Part shown: positions 16,560-23,687 of the stretch, in pieces
Layout of the letters: the number at the start of each line of letters is the position of its first letter
Position numbering within the stretch: position 1 is the first letter of the stretch
Assembly: GCA_021795255.1 (NCBI GenBank)
Contig: JAJYPQ010000014.1
Span: 1 to 24,110 of the forward strand
Source of the DNA: Pseudomonadota bacterium
Lineage (GTDB): Bacteria > Pseudomonadota > Gammaproteobacteria > Acidiferrobacterales > Acidiferrobacteraceae
Direction: 5' to 3'
DNA length: 24,110 bases
The notes under the pieces: generated by a model
The model's database searches: none
Told to the model about the DNA's origin: nothing
What the model saw: only the letters and a program-made list of their open reading frames with translations
Made by a program: the position numbers and the translations under genes

Positions 16560-16813
16560 ATGGGTACCGAAAGCAGAGTCCAAAGCGCGTATGGCGCCAT
16601 ACCCCTCTCATGGTCGCCGCCTTTGTCGATGCGCACGATGAGCTAGTCGCGGCCTGGCTGAAAGAAAACAGCATTAATCCCACGTATGTGGTCGATTATT
16701 GGCACAGCGCCATGGCGATGCAACATTGGGAGATTCTGGGTGCCACCGATCTGGCGCTTACGGTAACGATGGATGAGCGGGAGCTTCCTCGGAGCCGTCG
16801 CGCGCCGAAGTAA
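16560..16813 (+). pseudogene. Small gene with an apparent dinucleotide frameshift
   Basis: An ATG at 16560 has an ideal AAGGAG six bases upstream (16548-16553), yet its frame (M-G-T-E-S-R-V-Q-S-A-Y-G-A-I-P-L...) stops at 16646. The +2 frame from 16610 continues with protein-like sequence (M-V-A-A-F-V-D-A-H-D-E-L-V-A-A-W, then N-P-T-Y-V-V-D-Y-W-H) and GC-rich third positions to TAA at 16813. Removing one CT from the CTCT at 16605-16608 would join the two into an 83-residue protein. I see this as a frameshifted gene. Alternatively the second part starts independently at ATG 16610. The product is acidic and soluble, family unknown. It is divergent from the Panacea gene. Confidence 0.4.
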
Positions 16814-16814
16814 T

Positions 16815-16976
16815 ACCCGGGACAGCTCCTCAGCCTTGAATGAGGGGAGGTGCTTGCCCGAACCACCACTGTGAATCCTGTTTAACGCTAGGAAGACTGC
16901 TTCCAGCGCCGGCTCGAGTTGCTGGATTTCGCCGACAATGTCCTGTGCCAGAAGCATATTTCCAGTTTTCAGTTCT
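16815..16976 (-). pseudogene. Unassigned fragment fused to the broken vapC end
   Basis: In the minus frame from about 16976 down, the sequence E-L-K-T-G-N-M-L-L-A-Q-D-I-V-G-E-I followed by L-E-P-A-L-E-A-V-F-L-A-L-N is helical and protein-like, in a different frame from the vapC remnant it abuts. The frame runs on opposite the plus-strand frameshifted gene, where it turns into an antisense shadow. Probably a piece of another gene joined here by recombination; no family recognised. Confidence 0.25.
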
Positions 16977-17273
16977 GTCTCCGAAATTAAGTCCGGCGGG
17001 ATGCCGGCCACGGCCAAAGCGCAGCCACTCATTGCACGCCCATCGCGCCATCTCTCAGTCTACGGCGACCACTTGGATAGCCGCGCGTTCCTTTAACTCC
17101 GCGAGCACACCCTTTCCTCGGGCACCTATTCGACTCGTTATGACCAGAGCCGTCTCCAACCAAGTCGCCGCAGTCATGGCGGTGTCGGTGCTGCGCGCGA
17201 GCACGCCCGCGAGCGCTTCCGCCTCGGGCTCTCCGAGGAGGATAGCTATCAGCGCGGACGAGTCGACGACCAC
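16977..17273 (-). pseudogene. VapC-type PIN toxin, inactivated by stop codon and truncation
   Basis: The first 72 codons encode the N-terminal half of a PIN-domain ribonuclease: M-V-V-D-S-S-A-L-I-A-I-L-L-G-E-P-E-A with Asp4, and W-L-E-T with Glu40. A TGA at 17055-17057 then interrupts the frame. Beyond it the same frame continues with the typical family sequence (E-M-A-R-W, L-R-F-G-R-G-R-H-P-A-G-L-N-F-G-D) and ends abruptly at 16977, where family similarity is lost. The usual C-terminal part, with F-A-Y-A-L-A and the final acidic residues, is missing. The expressed fragment lacks half of the active site, so it should not cut RNA. It overlaps the vapB end by 25 bases. Confidence 0.8.
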
Positions 17274-17545
17274 GGAGACTCCGGAAGACCCTGGTTGTCG
17301 TAGCCCAGGATATCGTCCTCGGGGCGCGTGTCGCGAACCGGTAATGCGCTACTGCGCCGACTGATGGCCATGATGGCCGCCATACGGGCCTCGGGACTTT
17401 CGCGGGGCGGTTTCGGTGTGGCCCGCTGCACATGTTCCAGAAGCTCTATAACCTCCTTATTGACGGAGCGGCGGTGCCGTTCGGCCTGCCGCTTGAGCCA
17501 CCCATGCAGGGGCTCAGGAATGTCGCGTATCGTCAAATTTGCCAT
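17249..17545 (-). CDS. VapB/FitA-like ribbon-helix-helix antitoxin
   Basis: A 98-residue protein with an N-terminal ribbon-helix-helix DNA-binding segment: M-A-N-L-T-I-R-D-I-P-E, then L-H-G-W-L-K-R-Q-A and S-V-N-K-E-V-I-E-L-L-E. The C-terminal part normally binds and blocks the VapC PIN toxin and ends here with an atypical P-W-S-S-T-R-P-R tail. GGAGG lies a few bases upstream of the ATG. Members repress their own operon, and a near-perfect dyad lies at 17579-17593. It is intact although its toxin gene is broken, so it is now effectively an orphan antitoxin. Confidence 0.85.
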   Translation of the reverse strand: MANLTIRDIPEPLHGWLKRQAERHRRSVNKEVIELLEHVQRATPKPPRESPEARMAAIMAISRRSSALPVRDTRPEDDILGYDNQGLPESPWSSTRPR

Positions 17546-17578
17546 GAGCGACCTCCTCTCTCTGAATTCACCAGAATG

Positions 17579-17593
17579 ACATCATTATGATGT
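17579..17593. promoter_or_regulatory. Probable VapB operator dyad
   Basis: ACATCAT (17579-17585) and ATGATGT (17587-17593) form a perfect 7-bp dyad around one T. It lies 34 bases upstream of the vapB start, where autorepression sites of such antitoxins are found. The AT-rich sequence also offers CATAAT as a possible -10. Confidence 0.5.
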
Positions 17594-17704
17594 TACAATA
17601 AGCAAACCTTCTCCACCGCTCGACCCCAGGCGCGGAAACGTAGCCTGTCGGTCTTCGTTCGACACCGGATTACGCCGCTTTCGCACCGCACGGGCCCTCT
17701 TGTC

Positions 17705-18091
17705 CTAGGCCAGTCGTACCAAATCGTGATACTGGGCTACTAAGGGGTCATTGGTGAGCAGGATAGTATCTTCTACTATGGCCTGGGCGATTAACAGTCG
17801 GTCAAAAGGGTCTTTGTGGATGGGCGGTAACACATCGATAGCCATAATATGCGTGCCCAGTATCGCCAGCTCGTGGTATCCATTATCAATGAGGCCACGA
17901 CGGAACAAGCGCGCATCGACGTGAAAATCGGCACGGTTGAACCCATTCTTTATGGCAATCTCCCACAGGCTTGCCACACTGAAAAATAACGCGTTTTCAG
18001 GATCGGCCATTAAAATGCGCGCCTTTGGCGGTAAACGCGCACCGTTGTCTGCTGCCCAAATCAACAAATGTGTGTCGATAAGCAGTTTCAC
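17705..18091 (-). CDS. VapC-family PIN-domain toxin
   Basis: A 128-residue complete PIN-domain ribonuclease toxin. The four acidic active-site positions are visible: Asp6 (L-L-I-D-T-H), Glu44 (S-L-W-E-I-A-I-K), Asp97 (K-D-P-F-D-R-L-L-I-A-Q-A) and Asp115 (T-N-D-P-L). The sequence L-I-D-T-H-L-L-I-W-A belongs to the PIN subgroup usually paired with Phd/YefM-like antitoxins. VapC toxins cleave specific RNAs, often initiator tRNA or rRNA; the target is unknown here. The GTG start overlaps the antitoxin stop by four bases, so the genes are coupled. Confidence 0.9.
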   Translation of the reverse strand: MKLLIDTHLLIWAADNGARLPPKARILMADPENALFFSVASLWEIAIKNGFNRADFHVDARLFRRGLIDNGYHELAILGTHIMAIDVLPPIHKDPFDRLLIAQAIVEDTILLTNDPLVAQYHDLVRLA

Positions 18092-18333
18092 TCATGGCCC
18101 CCAAACAGTTTTTCAATGTCGGCCTGGCCCATTATATTGAAGTCATCTGGCACGTGAACCTGACCCGCCGCGAAACCGAAACGCTGCCTCTGCGACGACT
18201 CCGGAGCATCAAGCGCGATCACTTTGACCATGGGCTTACCGGCCTTGGCGATTACGAACGACTCCCCGCTGGCGGCCTGATCGACCAATTTGGATAGCTG
18301 AGTCTTGGCCTCGTGAATGTTATAGGTCCGCAT
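18088..18333 (-). CDS. Phd/YefM-family antitoxin
   Basis: An 81-residue protein beginning M-R-T-Y-N-I-H-E-A-K-T-Q-L-S-K-L-V-D, the Phd/YefM DNA-binding N-terminus, followed by G-E-S-F-V-I-A-K-A-G-K-P-M-V-K-V. The C-terminal 30 residues (D-D-F-N-I, I-E-K-L-F) are typical of the toxin-binding tail. I chose the ATG at 18333, with GGAGG five bases upstream, over the GTG at 18345. It should neutralise the overlapping VapC and repress the operon. A direct repeat just upstream (CTAGTTTA 18351-18358, CTAAGTTTA 18364-18372) could be its operator. Confidence 0.9.
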   Translation of the reverse strand: MRTYNIHEAKTQLSKLVDQAASGESFVIAKAGKPMVKVIALDAPESSQRQRFGFAAGQVHVPDDFNIMGQADIEKLFGGHE

Positions 18334-18385
18334 CGTCGCCTCCACTGAATCTAGTTTACTGGACTAAGTTTATCGAAAAACGGCC

Positions 18386-18407
18386 GAGACCACAAACGGT
18401 CTCTTTT
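18386..18407 (+). terminator. Hairpin followed by T4
   Basis: GAGACC (18386-18391) and GGTCTC (18398-18403) pair perfectly around ACAAAC and are followed by TTTT. The shape is that of a short intrinsic terminator for plus-strand transcription. All flanking genes are minus-strand, so it has no clear gene to terminate. It may be a leftover of a lost gene or block read-in toward the right. Confidence 0.4.
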
Positions 18408-18712
18408 GGTTGAGGCCCCCGGTGTCACAGTCGTTGTCAGCTCGATAAAACTACAAGCTGAGGGGCACGGTGCGAGGACGATGGCGCGATATGCCCAGAG
18501 ACTTAAGGACCAGGCCGTGGCTTGCGGGCGTAATTACGAGGGGTCTTGCTCACCGGTTTCTGCTCCTTGTCACGCCACTGTAAGGGCAGATGCCCACGGC
18601 AGCGAGCGTCCAGGGAGCGGAGTTTATTCCAAGGTGATAATGGCATGGCAAATAAGACCGCACCCATCATTTCACGGGGCGTTCCTCCATACCCGATCCC
18701 TTGGGTGACGGA
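18408..18712. other. Intergenic stretch, possible transposase N-terminus remnant
   Basis: No intact gene. An ATG at 18481 begins M-A-R-Y-A-Q-R-L-K-D-Q-A-V-A, which resembles the first residues of IS3/IS911-type OrfA transposases, but the similarity ends at once in Cys- and Pro-rich chance sequence. Fourteen residues are too few to be sure. The stretch separates the toxin-antitoxin block from the ABC exporter. Confidence 0.25.
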
Positions 18713-19474
18713 TTACGTCTTCAGCCGATAGCCCGTCTTAAAGATCCAGCCCACGATAGCTACGGAGACCAGGAAAAATGCGAGAGTCATCCCCAAGCTC
18801 ATAGCGACACCCACATCGGCCACTCCATAGAAGCTCCAGCGGAAACCACTGATGAGATATACCACCGGATTGAACAAAGCCACCGTGCGCCAGAACGGGG
18901 GCAACATACCAATGGAGTAAAAGCTGCCGCCAAGGAAAGTGAGCGGTGTCACAATCACAAGCGGTACCACTTGCAGCTTCTCAAAGCCGTTCGCCCAAAT
19001 ACCAATAATAAAGCCAACGAGGCTAAACGTGATTGCCGTCAGAAACAAAAACGCCAGCATCCAGACCGGGTGCTCCACACGCAGTGGCACGAAAAACGTC
19101 GCAGTGGCCAGGATGATCAACCCCAAAATGATCGACTTGGTAGCGGCAGCACCCACGTAACTGACGACTATCTCCATAGTCGATACCGGTGCCGACAAAA
19201 GCTCGTAGATCGTGCCCGTAAATTTGGGAAAGTAGATCGCAAAAGACGCGTTCGAAATGCTCTGGGTCAGAAGCGATAACATAATGAGTCCAGGCACGAT
19301 AAAGGCCCCGTAACTTACCCCTCCAACGGTTGGCATGCGCGAGCCAATCGCGGAGCCGAATACGATGAAATAAAGCGCTGTGGAGATGACCGGAGCAATG
19401 ATACTCTGCATCAGGGTGCGCCCGGTACGGGCCATCTCGAAGGCATAAATGGCGCGCATAGCATAAAGATTCAT
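18713..19474 (-). CDS. ABC-2 type exporter permease
   Basis: A 253-residue inner-membrane protein with six hydrophobic segments and the ABC-2 permease signature region ([10 protein letters not shown] near residue 178, then P-P-F-W and [12 protein letters not shown]). This matches the YadH/NodJ-like group, which exports polysaccharides, lipids or drugs; the cargo is unknown. Its ATG overlaps the ATPase stop (ATGA), so the two are coupled and form one transporter, with two copies of each subunit by analogy. Confidence 0.92.
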   Translation of the reverse strand: MNLYAMRAIYAFEMARTGRTLMQSIIAPVISTALYFIVFGSAIGSRMPTVGGVSYGAFIVPGLIMLSLLTQSISNASFAIYFPKFTGTIYELLSAPVSTMEIVVSYVGAAATKSIILGLIILATATFFVPLRVEHPVWMLAFLFLTAITFSLVGFIIGIWANGFEKLQVVPLVIVTPLTFLGGSFYSIGMLPPFWRTVALFNPVVYLISGFRWSFYGVADVGVAMSLGMTLAFFLVSVAIVGWIFKTGYRLKT

Positions 19475-20397
19475 GGCTTTTCCTTCACCAGGCTCACGAA
19501 GATCTCCTCCAAAGAGCTCTGCCTGGTGCGCAAATCCCGGACCTCGATTCCCAGATCGCCCAGGCGCTTGATAAAGGCCACAATGCTCATGCGCTCATCC
19601 TGCGTGTCGTACGTGTATGTCAACTCACTGCCATCGTAGGACAGCTCTAGGGGATAAACGGACAGCTCTCGGGGAATCTGGCGGAGCGGAGTCTGTAACT
19701 GCAGAGAGAGCTGCTTCTTGCCCAAATCTCGCATAAGTTCCACTTTGTCTTTCACAAGAATGAGCTCGCCATTTCTCATGACCCCGATGCGATCGGCCAT
19801 TTCTTCGGCTTCGTTGATGTAGTGGGTGGTCAGTATCACCGTGACACCGGAGTCGCGAAGGTCGCGCACGAGCTGCCACATGTCGCGCCTGAGATCGACG
19901 TCAACACCGGCTGTCGGCTCATCAAGGAACAGGATGCGCGGTTCATGCGACAGCGCCTTCGCAATGAGAAGGCGGCGTTTCATGCCCCCCGACAGCGTTA
20001 TCACTTTATTCTGCCTTTTATCCCATAAGGAAAGGTCTTTGAGAACCTTCTCGATATGGGCCGGGTTGGGGCTTTGACCAAACAAGCCTCGGCTAAAGGA
20101 GACGGTCGCCCAAACCGATGCGAACGCATCGGTCGTCAACTCCTGCGGAACAAGACCAATCAGAGAACGAGAGGCGCGGTAATCGCGCCGGATATCATGC
20201 CCATCCACCGTAACGGTTCCCGTGCTGGCATTGGCAATGCCACAGACAATGCTGATGAGAGTCGTCTTGCCAGCGCCATTTGGGCCGAGCAAAGCAAAGA
20301 TCTCGCCTTTATGGATATCCAGACTGACGCCCTTCAGCGCCTGGAAACCCGAGGCATAGACCTTAGAGAGATTTGAGATCTTGAGGATGGGTGGCAT
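19471..20397 (-). CDS. ABC-2 exporter ATPase
   Basis: A 308-residue ATP-binding subunit. Visible motifs are Walker [10 protein letters not shown] near residue 37, the Q-loop in V-P-Q-E-L-T-T, signature L-S-G-G-M-K-R-R near 138, Walker [11 protein letters not shown] and the switch His in T-T-H-Y. It resembles the YadG/CcmA-type ATPases of ABC-2 exporters. About 80 residues follow the nucleotide-binding domain, as in that group. I start at the ATG 20397 ([14 protein letters not shown]), which matches the family; the frame is open to 20568 but the extra 57 residues look non-coding. The ribosome site is weak at either start. Confidence 0.93.
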   Translation of the reverse strand: MPPILKISNLSKVYASGFQALKGVSLDIHKGEIFALLGPNGAGKTTLISIVCGIANASTGTVTVDGHDIRRDYRASRSLIGLVPQELTTDAFASVWATVSFSRGLFGQSPNPAHIEKVLKDLSLWDKRQNKVITLSGGMKRRLLIAKALSHEPRILFLDEPTAGVDVDLRRDMWQLVRDLRDSGVTVILTTHYINEAEEMADRIGVMRNGELILVKDKVELMRDLGKKQLSLQLQTPLRQIPRELSVYPLELSYDGSELTYTYDTQDERMSIVAFIKRLGDLGIEVRDLRTRQSSLEEIFVSLVKEKP

Positions 20398-21008
20398 GGT
20401 ATCCGCTGTTGTCACATCTATTTCTGCTTCTATATGGGCTTGCGCGCCTGATGCCTCTGCGTCACAAACATTGGAATGCGGGACACAACAACGGTCCCCT
20501 ATCGCCTCTCTGACCACGAGTGCACGGAACTCGGGCACAGCGCAGAAAGCGTACGTCCATCGCACCATGCCTTAAGCAGATCATAAACACACACCCCACA
20601 AACTGTGGCTACGGTCATCACATAGCGCTCACGCCTATGCCCACCACATCCGCTACGAACGCTGAGCCTGTACTTTAACATGATACACGTCCCTCGGTGT
20701 GCCCCGTCCCGACAGCCCGCCGGGCCATTATGGCGTGTGAAGCCGCCCCCCTAAAGTCAATGTTCTCGAGGAGCTCGGACGAGGCAGCCCAGTCCCGATG
20801 TAAGGCCACCGTTTATCCCCCTAGTTCCACCACCTCGTTCCATCCATCTGCGGCCGTTCGGTTTCTATCAGAAACGATTACCCGCCCCTTGCCTACTCCT
20901 CCACCATAACGCCCGAATCGATGTAACACCCTAAAAATGTGCGTCGCCACCCTGTTGTAAGTAGGCACTCTTACCCGACAGGAAAGCGACTCGAAGGAGA
21001 ACTAGATC
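20398..21008. other. Divergent intergenic region
   Basis: About 610 bases between the exporter operon and the beta-helix lipoprotein. It should hold both promoters, but no consensus pair stands out. Small dyads are CCACA/TGTGG around 20594-20606 and GTTTCT-ATC-AGAAAC at 20861-20875. AAGGAG at 20994-20999 is the ribosome site of the next gene. No protein-like frame was recognised. Confidence 0.4.
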
Positions 21009-22493
21009 GTGAAGACACCAGGAAACTTGCCTCTCTCGTTCAAGAAACTGTTGCTACCTATCGCCATTGCCGCTTCCTTATCTGCTTGTGTCGGGGGCGG
21101 TGCCGGGGGGCCATCAACAGGCCCCGGAGGCGGGACCTTAAGCAGCGCCACACCCATCACGGGGAGCACGATCTCCACAAGTCAGGCGCTCGTCGTTCCA
21201 GGCGCCGGCACCGGGCCCACTTATTATGTGGCGACCACGGGGTCGAACAGCAATAACGGCTTAAGTCCCCAAACTCCTTTCCAGACCATACAGTATGCGG
21301 CAGACACAGCGACCCCCGGCAGCACTATTGAAGTCATGACCGGCACCTACGCGGGCGGCATAACATTTAGTAAGCCGGGAACAGCCAACGCCTGGATCAC
21401 CATGGAGCCCTATCAGAACCAAGCGGTCGTCATAGACGGCGGGTCGGCCATGAACGACCTCTTTTTTACCAATGCCACGAACGCGCCCAGCTACTGGATG
21501 GTAAAGGGCTTCACGATTCGAAGCGCCTTACAGTACGGTATTCAGATCGATACGCCCGACGTCAAAATCGTCGACAACAACATCTACTACTCCGATTACT
21601 CGCTCGTTAAGCTAGTGAGTACCGCCCATAATATCGTGATATGGGGAAACCAGATTCACGACAATAACCACGCCTCTTCCCAAGCATACGTTTCGAAGGC
21701 GGTCGACATGGTGGGCGCCGTGAACGTGCTTGTGGCCCACAATAACGTCTACAACATCTCGGATATCGGTCTATACTGCAAAGGCAACGCCACTGACATC
21801 ACGTTCGAAGACAACACGCTGAACAACATCGGCAGCCGTGGGATCATGTTGGGTCAATCGACTGGCGTCCAGTTCCTGCAGCCCGGCAAGACCTATGAGT
21901 CCTATAACAGCATCATCAAGAACAACGTCATCACCAACGATCAAAGCGCGTGCTTGTCGGAATCATCGTCGTACGACGCCGAGATCTACAACAATTCCTG
22001 CTACAACGCCGCCATAGCGCATCATGGGGCGATTTTCATCTCCAATGAATCGGCGCTGCACCAAGCGGGAACCAATGTCTATATCCGCAACAATATCATC
22101 GAGGATTCCTCAGCCCTACCGATGGTTGTGATCGCTCCTCACGCGATGACGGATTATAAGACCTTGCACATCAATCACAATATGTACTATGACCCGGCTG
22201 GCGTCACCTTCGAGTGGGACGATAAGAACATCTACAATATGCCGTTTAATACGTGGCAGCAGACTACGGGCCTTGAGTTGAATAGCGTGATCGCGAATCC
22301 CGGCTACGTAAATGTCACTCCAGTGGGCGCTGTGATGCCGAGCATAACCGGGAACACGCTTTTGTCCTTGAGTGCCACAAGCCCAGCTATCAATGCCGGC
22401 GTGGTTCTGCCCTCGGTCACTCATGACATAAACGGGGTCGCACGTCCCACAGGCGGCTCTTACGATCTCGGAGCCTATCAGTCGGCATCATAA
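21009..22493 (+). CDS. Secreted parallel beta-helix lipoprotein
   Basis: A 494-residue protein starting at GTG 21009, nine bases after AAGGAG. The leader K-K-L-L-L-P-I-A-I-A-A-S-L-S-A-C is a clear lipoprotein signal (lipobox L-S-A-C, Cys27), followed by a Gly/Pro/Ser/Thr-rich linker to about residue 70. The rest begins Y-Y-V-A-T-T-G-S-N-S-N-N-G-L-S-P, the usual opening of right-handed beta-helix proteins of the pectate-lyase/DUF1565 type, then runs as many 20-25-residue coils rich in N-N-x-I/V and D-N-N-I (for example I-V-D-N-N-I-Y, I-I-K-N-N-V-I, Y-I-R-N-N-I-I). It ends in D-I-N-G-V-A-R-P-T-G-G-S-Y-D-L-G-A-Y, a frequent C-terminal cap. It is probably a surface-anchored polysaccharide-binding protein or lyase; the substrate and catalytic residues are not evident. 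Confidence 0.9.
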   Translation: MKTPGNLPLSFKKLLLPIAIAASLSACVGGGAGGPSTGPGGGTLSSATPITGSTISTSQALVVPGAGTGPTYYVATTGSNSNNGLSPQTPFQTIQYAADTATPGSTIEVMTGTYAGGITFSKPGTANAWITMEPYQNQAVVIDGGSAMNDLFFTNATNAPSYWMVKGFTIRSALQYGIQIDTPDVKIVDNNIYYSDYSLVKLVSTAHNIVIWGNQIHDNNHASSQAYVSKAVDMVGAVNVLVAHNNVYNISDIGLYCKGNATDITFEDNTLNNIGSRGIMLGQSTGVQFLQPGKTYESYNSIIKNNVITNDQSACLSESSSYDAEIYNNSCYNAAIAHHGAIFISNESALHQAGTNVYIRNNIIEDSSALPMVVIAPHAMTDYKTLHINHNMYYDPAGVTFEWDDKNIYNMPFNTWQQTTGLELNSVIANPGYVNVTPVGAVMPSITGNTLLSLSATSPAINAGVVLPSVTHDINGVARPTGGSYDLGAYQSAS

Positions 22494-22515
22494 GAACTAC
22501 GGAGATGTCCCCCTG

Positions 22516-22541
22516 CCCCGGTCTTGGACCGGGGTTTTTTT
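22516..22541 (+). terminator. Intrinsic terminator of the beta-helix gene
   Basis: CCCCGGTC (22516-22523) pairs perfectly with GACCGGGG (22527-22534) around TTG, followed by seven Ts. It sits 23 bases after the stop codon and is the strongest terminator in the window. Confidence 0.93.
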
Positions 22542-22882
22542 GGGCCGAAATCTGCCGTGTACAAGCCGCACCTTGGCAGCAAGAAGACCGGGGGCTAAGT
22601 CGCCGTATGGCCGCACGCGGCCTATGATCATCCTGGTCTCGTAGCAAAAAAGTAAGCGACCGCCCAGGGAATGCCCTTTGCCGTCTCAGAACACATTATT
22701 GAGATAGCGGGCCATGGCGCAAACCCGCGGATTCCTGTCCGCCCAAGGCGCCACTTCGCAAGCCACCTGGGAATAACAAGGGGGACGTGAAAAAAGGCGA
22801 AATCCGCCCCCTGCAAGGAATAGGGAACGACAGCCGTGTTCAAGCGCGATAACGCTCGGGCCGGTCTTCTTCGAGGTCAACA
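22542..22882. other. Intergenic stretch, no gene seen
   Basis: About 340 bases between the beta-helix terminator and the end of the minus-strand barrel gene. Open minus-strand frames (22417-22647, 22628-22843) show no family features or good starts and are treated as chance. Confidence 0.4.
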
Positions 22883-23359
22883 TCAGCGTCCGTATCCCAG
22901 CGTCAGGAGCACCATATCCGCATCTCGGTAACCGAATCGTGCCGAGCGCTGAAAGGTAATATGGTTCCATCGCAGCCCCAGACGCCACTCCCTGCTTATC
23001 CTATAGGAGGTGGCGAGAGACACGAGCAGGGAGGCGTGGTAGCCGTTCGTTGTCACACCCGGGCGGATGTCATAGGTCGTGTTGAGCACCTCAGGCCCAA
23101 CGGCTGCCGCCACATGAAGCCTTTTTGTGACAGGGCGAACCAATCGATATTGGATAAAAACCCCGTCGGTCCCATGATTGACCCCCTCGTTCAAATACCC
23201 GGTCTCCCACTGCGATCCCGCATAATAAGCCATACCGGCTACTTGAAACTTAGGTCCGGGCTCGTTGGCAATACCGAGACCTGTCGCCACCACAAGCGAA
23301 GCCTGGGCCGTCACAAGGCCGACGAGCCACAGGCCGATCACCCCCACTTTCCGATTCAT
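22883..23359 (-). CDS. Small outer-membrane beta-barrel-like protein (acyloxyacyl hydrolase/PagL-like?)
   Basis: A 158-residue protein with a clear signal peptide (M-N-R-K-V-G-V-I-G-L-W, cleavage probably after T-A-Q-A). The mature part alternates polar and hydrophobic residues in short strands typical of eight-stranded barrels (F-Q-V-A-G-M-A-Y-Y, D-G-V-F-I-Q-Y-R-L). The end, W-R-L-G-L-R-W-N-H-I-T-F then D-M-V-L-L-T-L-G-Y, resembles the final strands of PagL-type lipid A deacylases, where the catalytic motif is H-x-S. Here it is H-I-T and the expected acidic residue is uncertain, so activity is doubtful. GAGGG upstream serves the ATG at 23359; two GTG codons just before it are alternatives. 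A dyad at 23384-23406 lies upstream. Confidence 0.6.
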   Translation of the reverse strand: MNRKVGVIGLWLVGLVTAQASLVVATGLGIANEPGPKFQVAGMAYYAGSQWETGYLNEGVNHGTDGVFIQYRLVRPVTKRLHVAAAVGPEVLNTTYDIRPGVTTNGYHASLLVSLATSYRISREWRLGLRWNHITFQRSARFGYRDADMVLLTLGYGR

Positions 23360-23383
23360 CACCACGATCCCTCGGACCCCAAT

Positions 23384-23406
23384 TAGTTAGTATACATAAC
23401 TAACTA
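23384..23406. promoter_or_regulatory. Operator-like dyad upstream of the barrel gene
   Basis: TAGTTAGT (23384-23391) and ACTAACTA (23399-23406) pair perfectly around ATACATA. On the minus strand TATACT (23389-23394), a good -10 candidate, lies inside the dyad, 30 bases before the start codon, so a bound dimeric repressor (TetR or MarR type) would cover the promoter. No matching regulator gene is in the window. Confidence 0.5.
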
Positions 23407-23687
23407 TACACAGCCGGGTACGGTGGGGGAAGACCCTTACGGGGGAGGAAGATCCTTCGGTCCTACCCCGCGGAGCGCAAAGCCCTCTCACAGCGCCTCA
23501 TGCGAAGAGCGGAGCCCTGCGAGACAACAGGGTCATGAACGCCGATTGGGGGCATCACCCGGGACGTCACGATCGATGAAACCTATTCACGGCCGCGAGA
23601 GGGGCACGCAAAGAGGGTCTCGGGCCCCTTTTGTCGACGCCGGCCTCGCTAGCGGCCGTGGGCCCGGACCTTAACCATGGGCCGATG
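23407..23687. other. Intergenic stretch, no gene seen
   Basis: About 280 GC-rich bases between the barrel promoter region and the end of the Spy-like gene. The plus-strand frame 23423-23674 is Arg/Gly/Pro-rich chance sequence. Confidence 0.4.

Noticed and set aside
18701..19279. 192-codon plus-strand frame antisense to the ABC permease
   Set aside because: Highly charged shadow of the membrane protein, no domain or ribosome site.
20398..20568. 57-residue N-terminal extension of the ABC ATPase
   Set aside because: Family proteins begin at the chosen ATG; the extension is Cys/Ala-rich and has no start signal.
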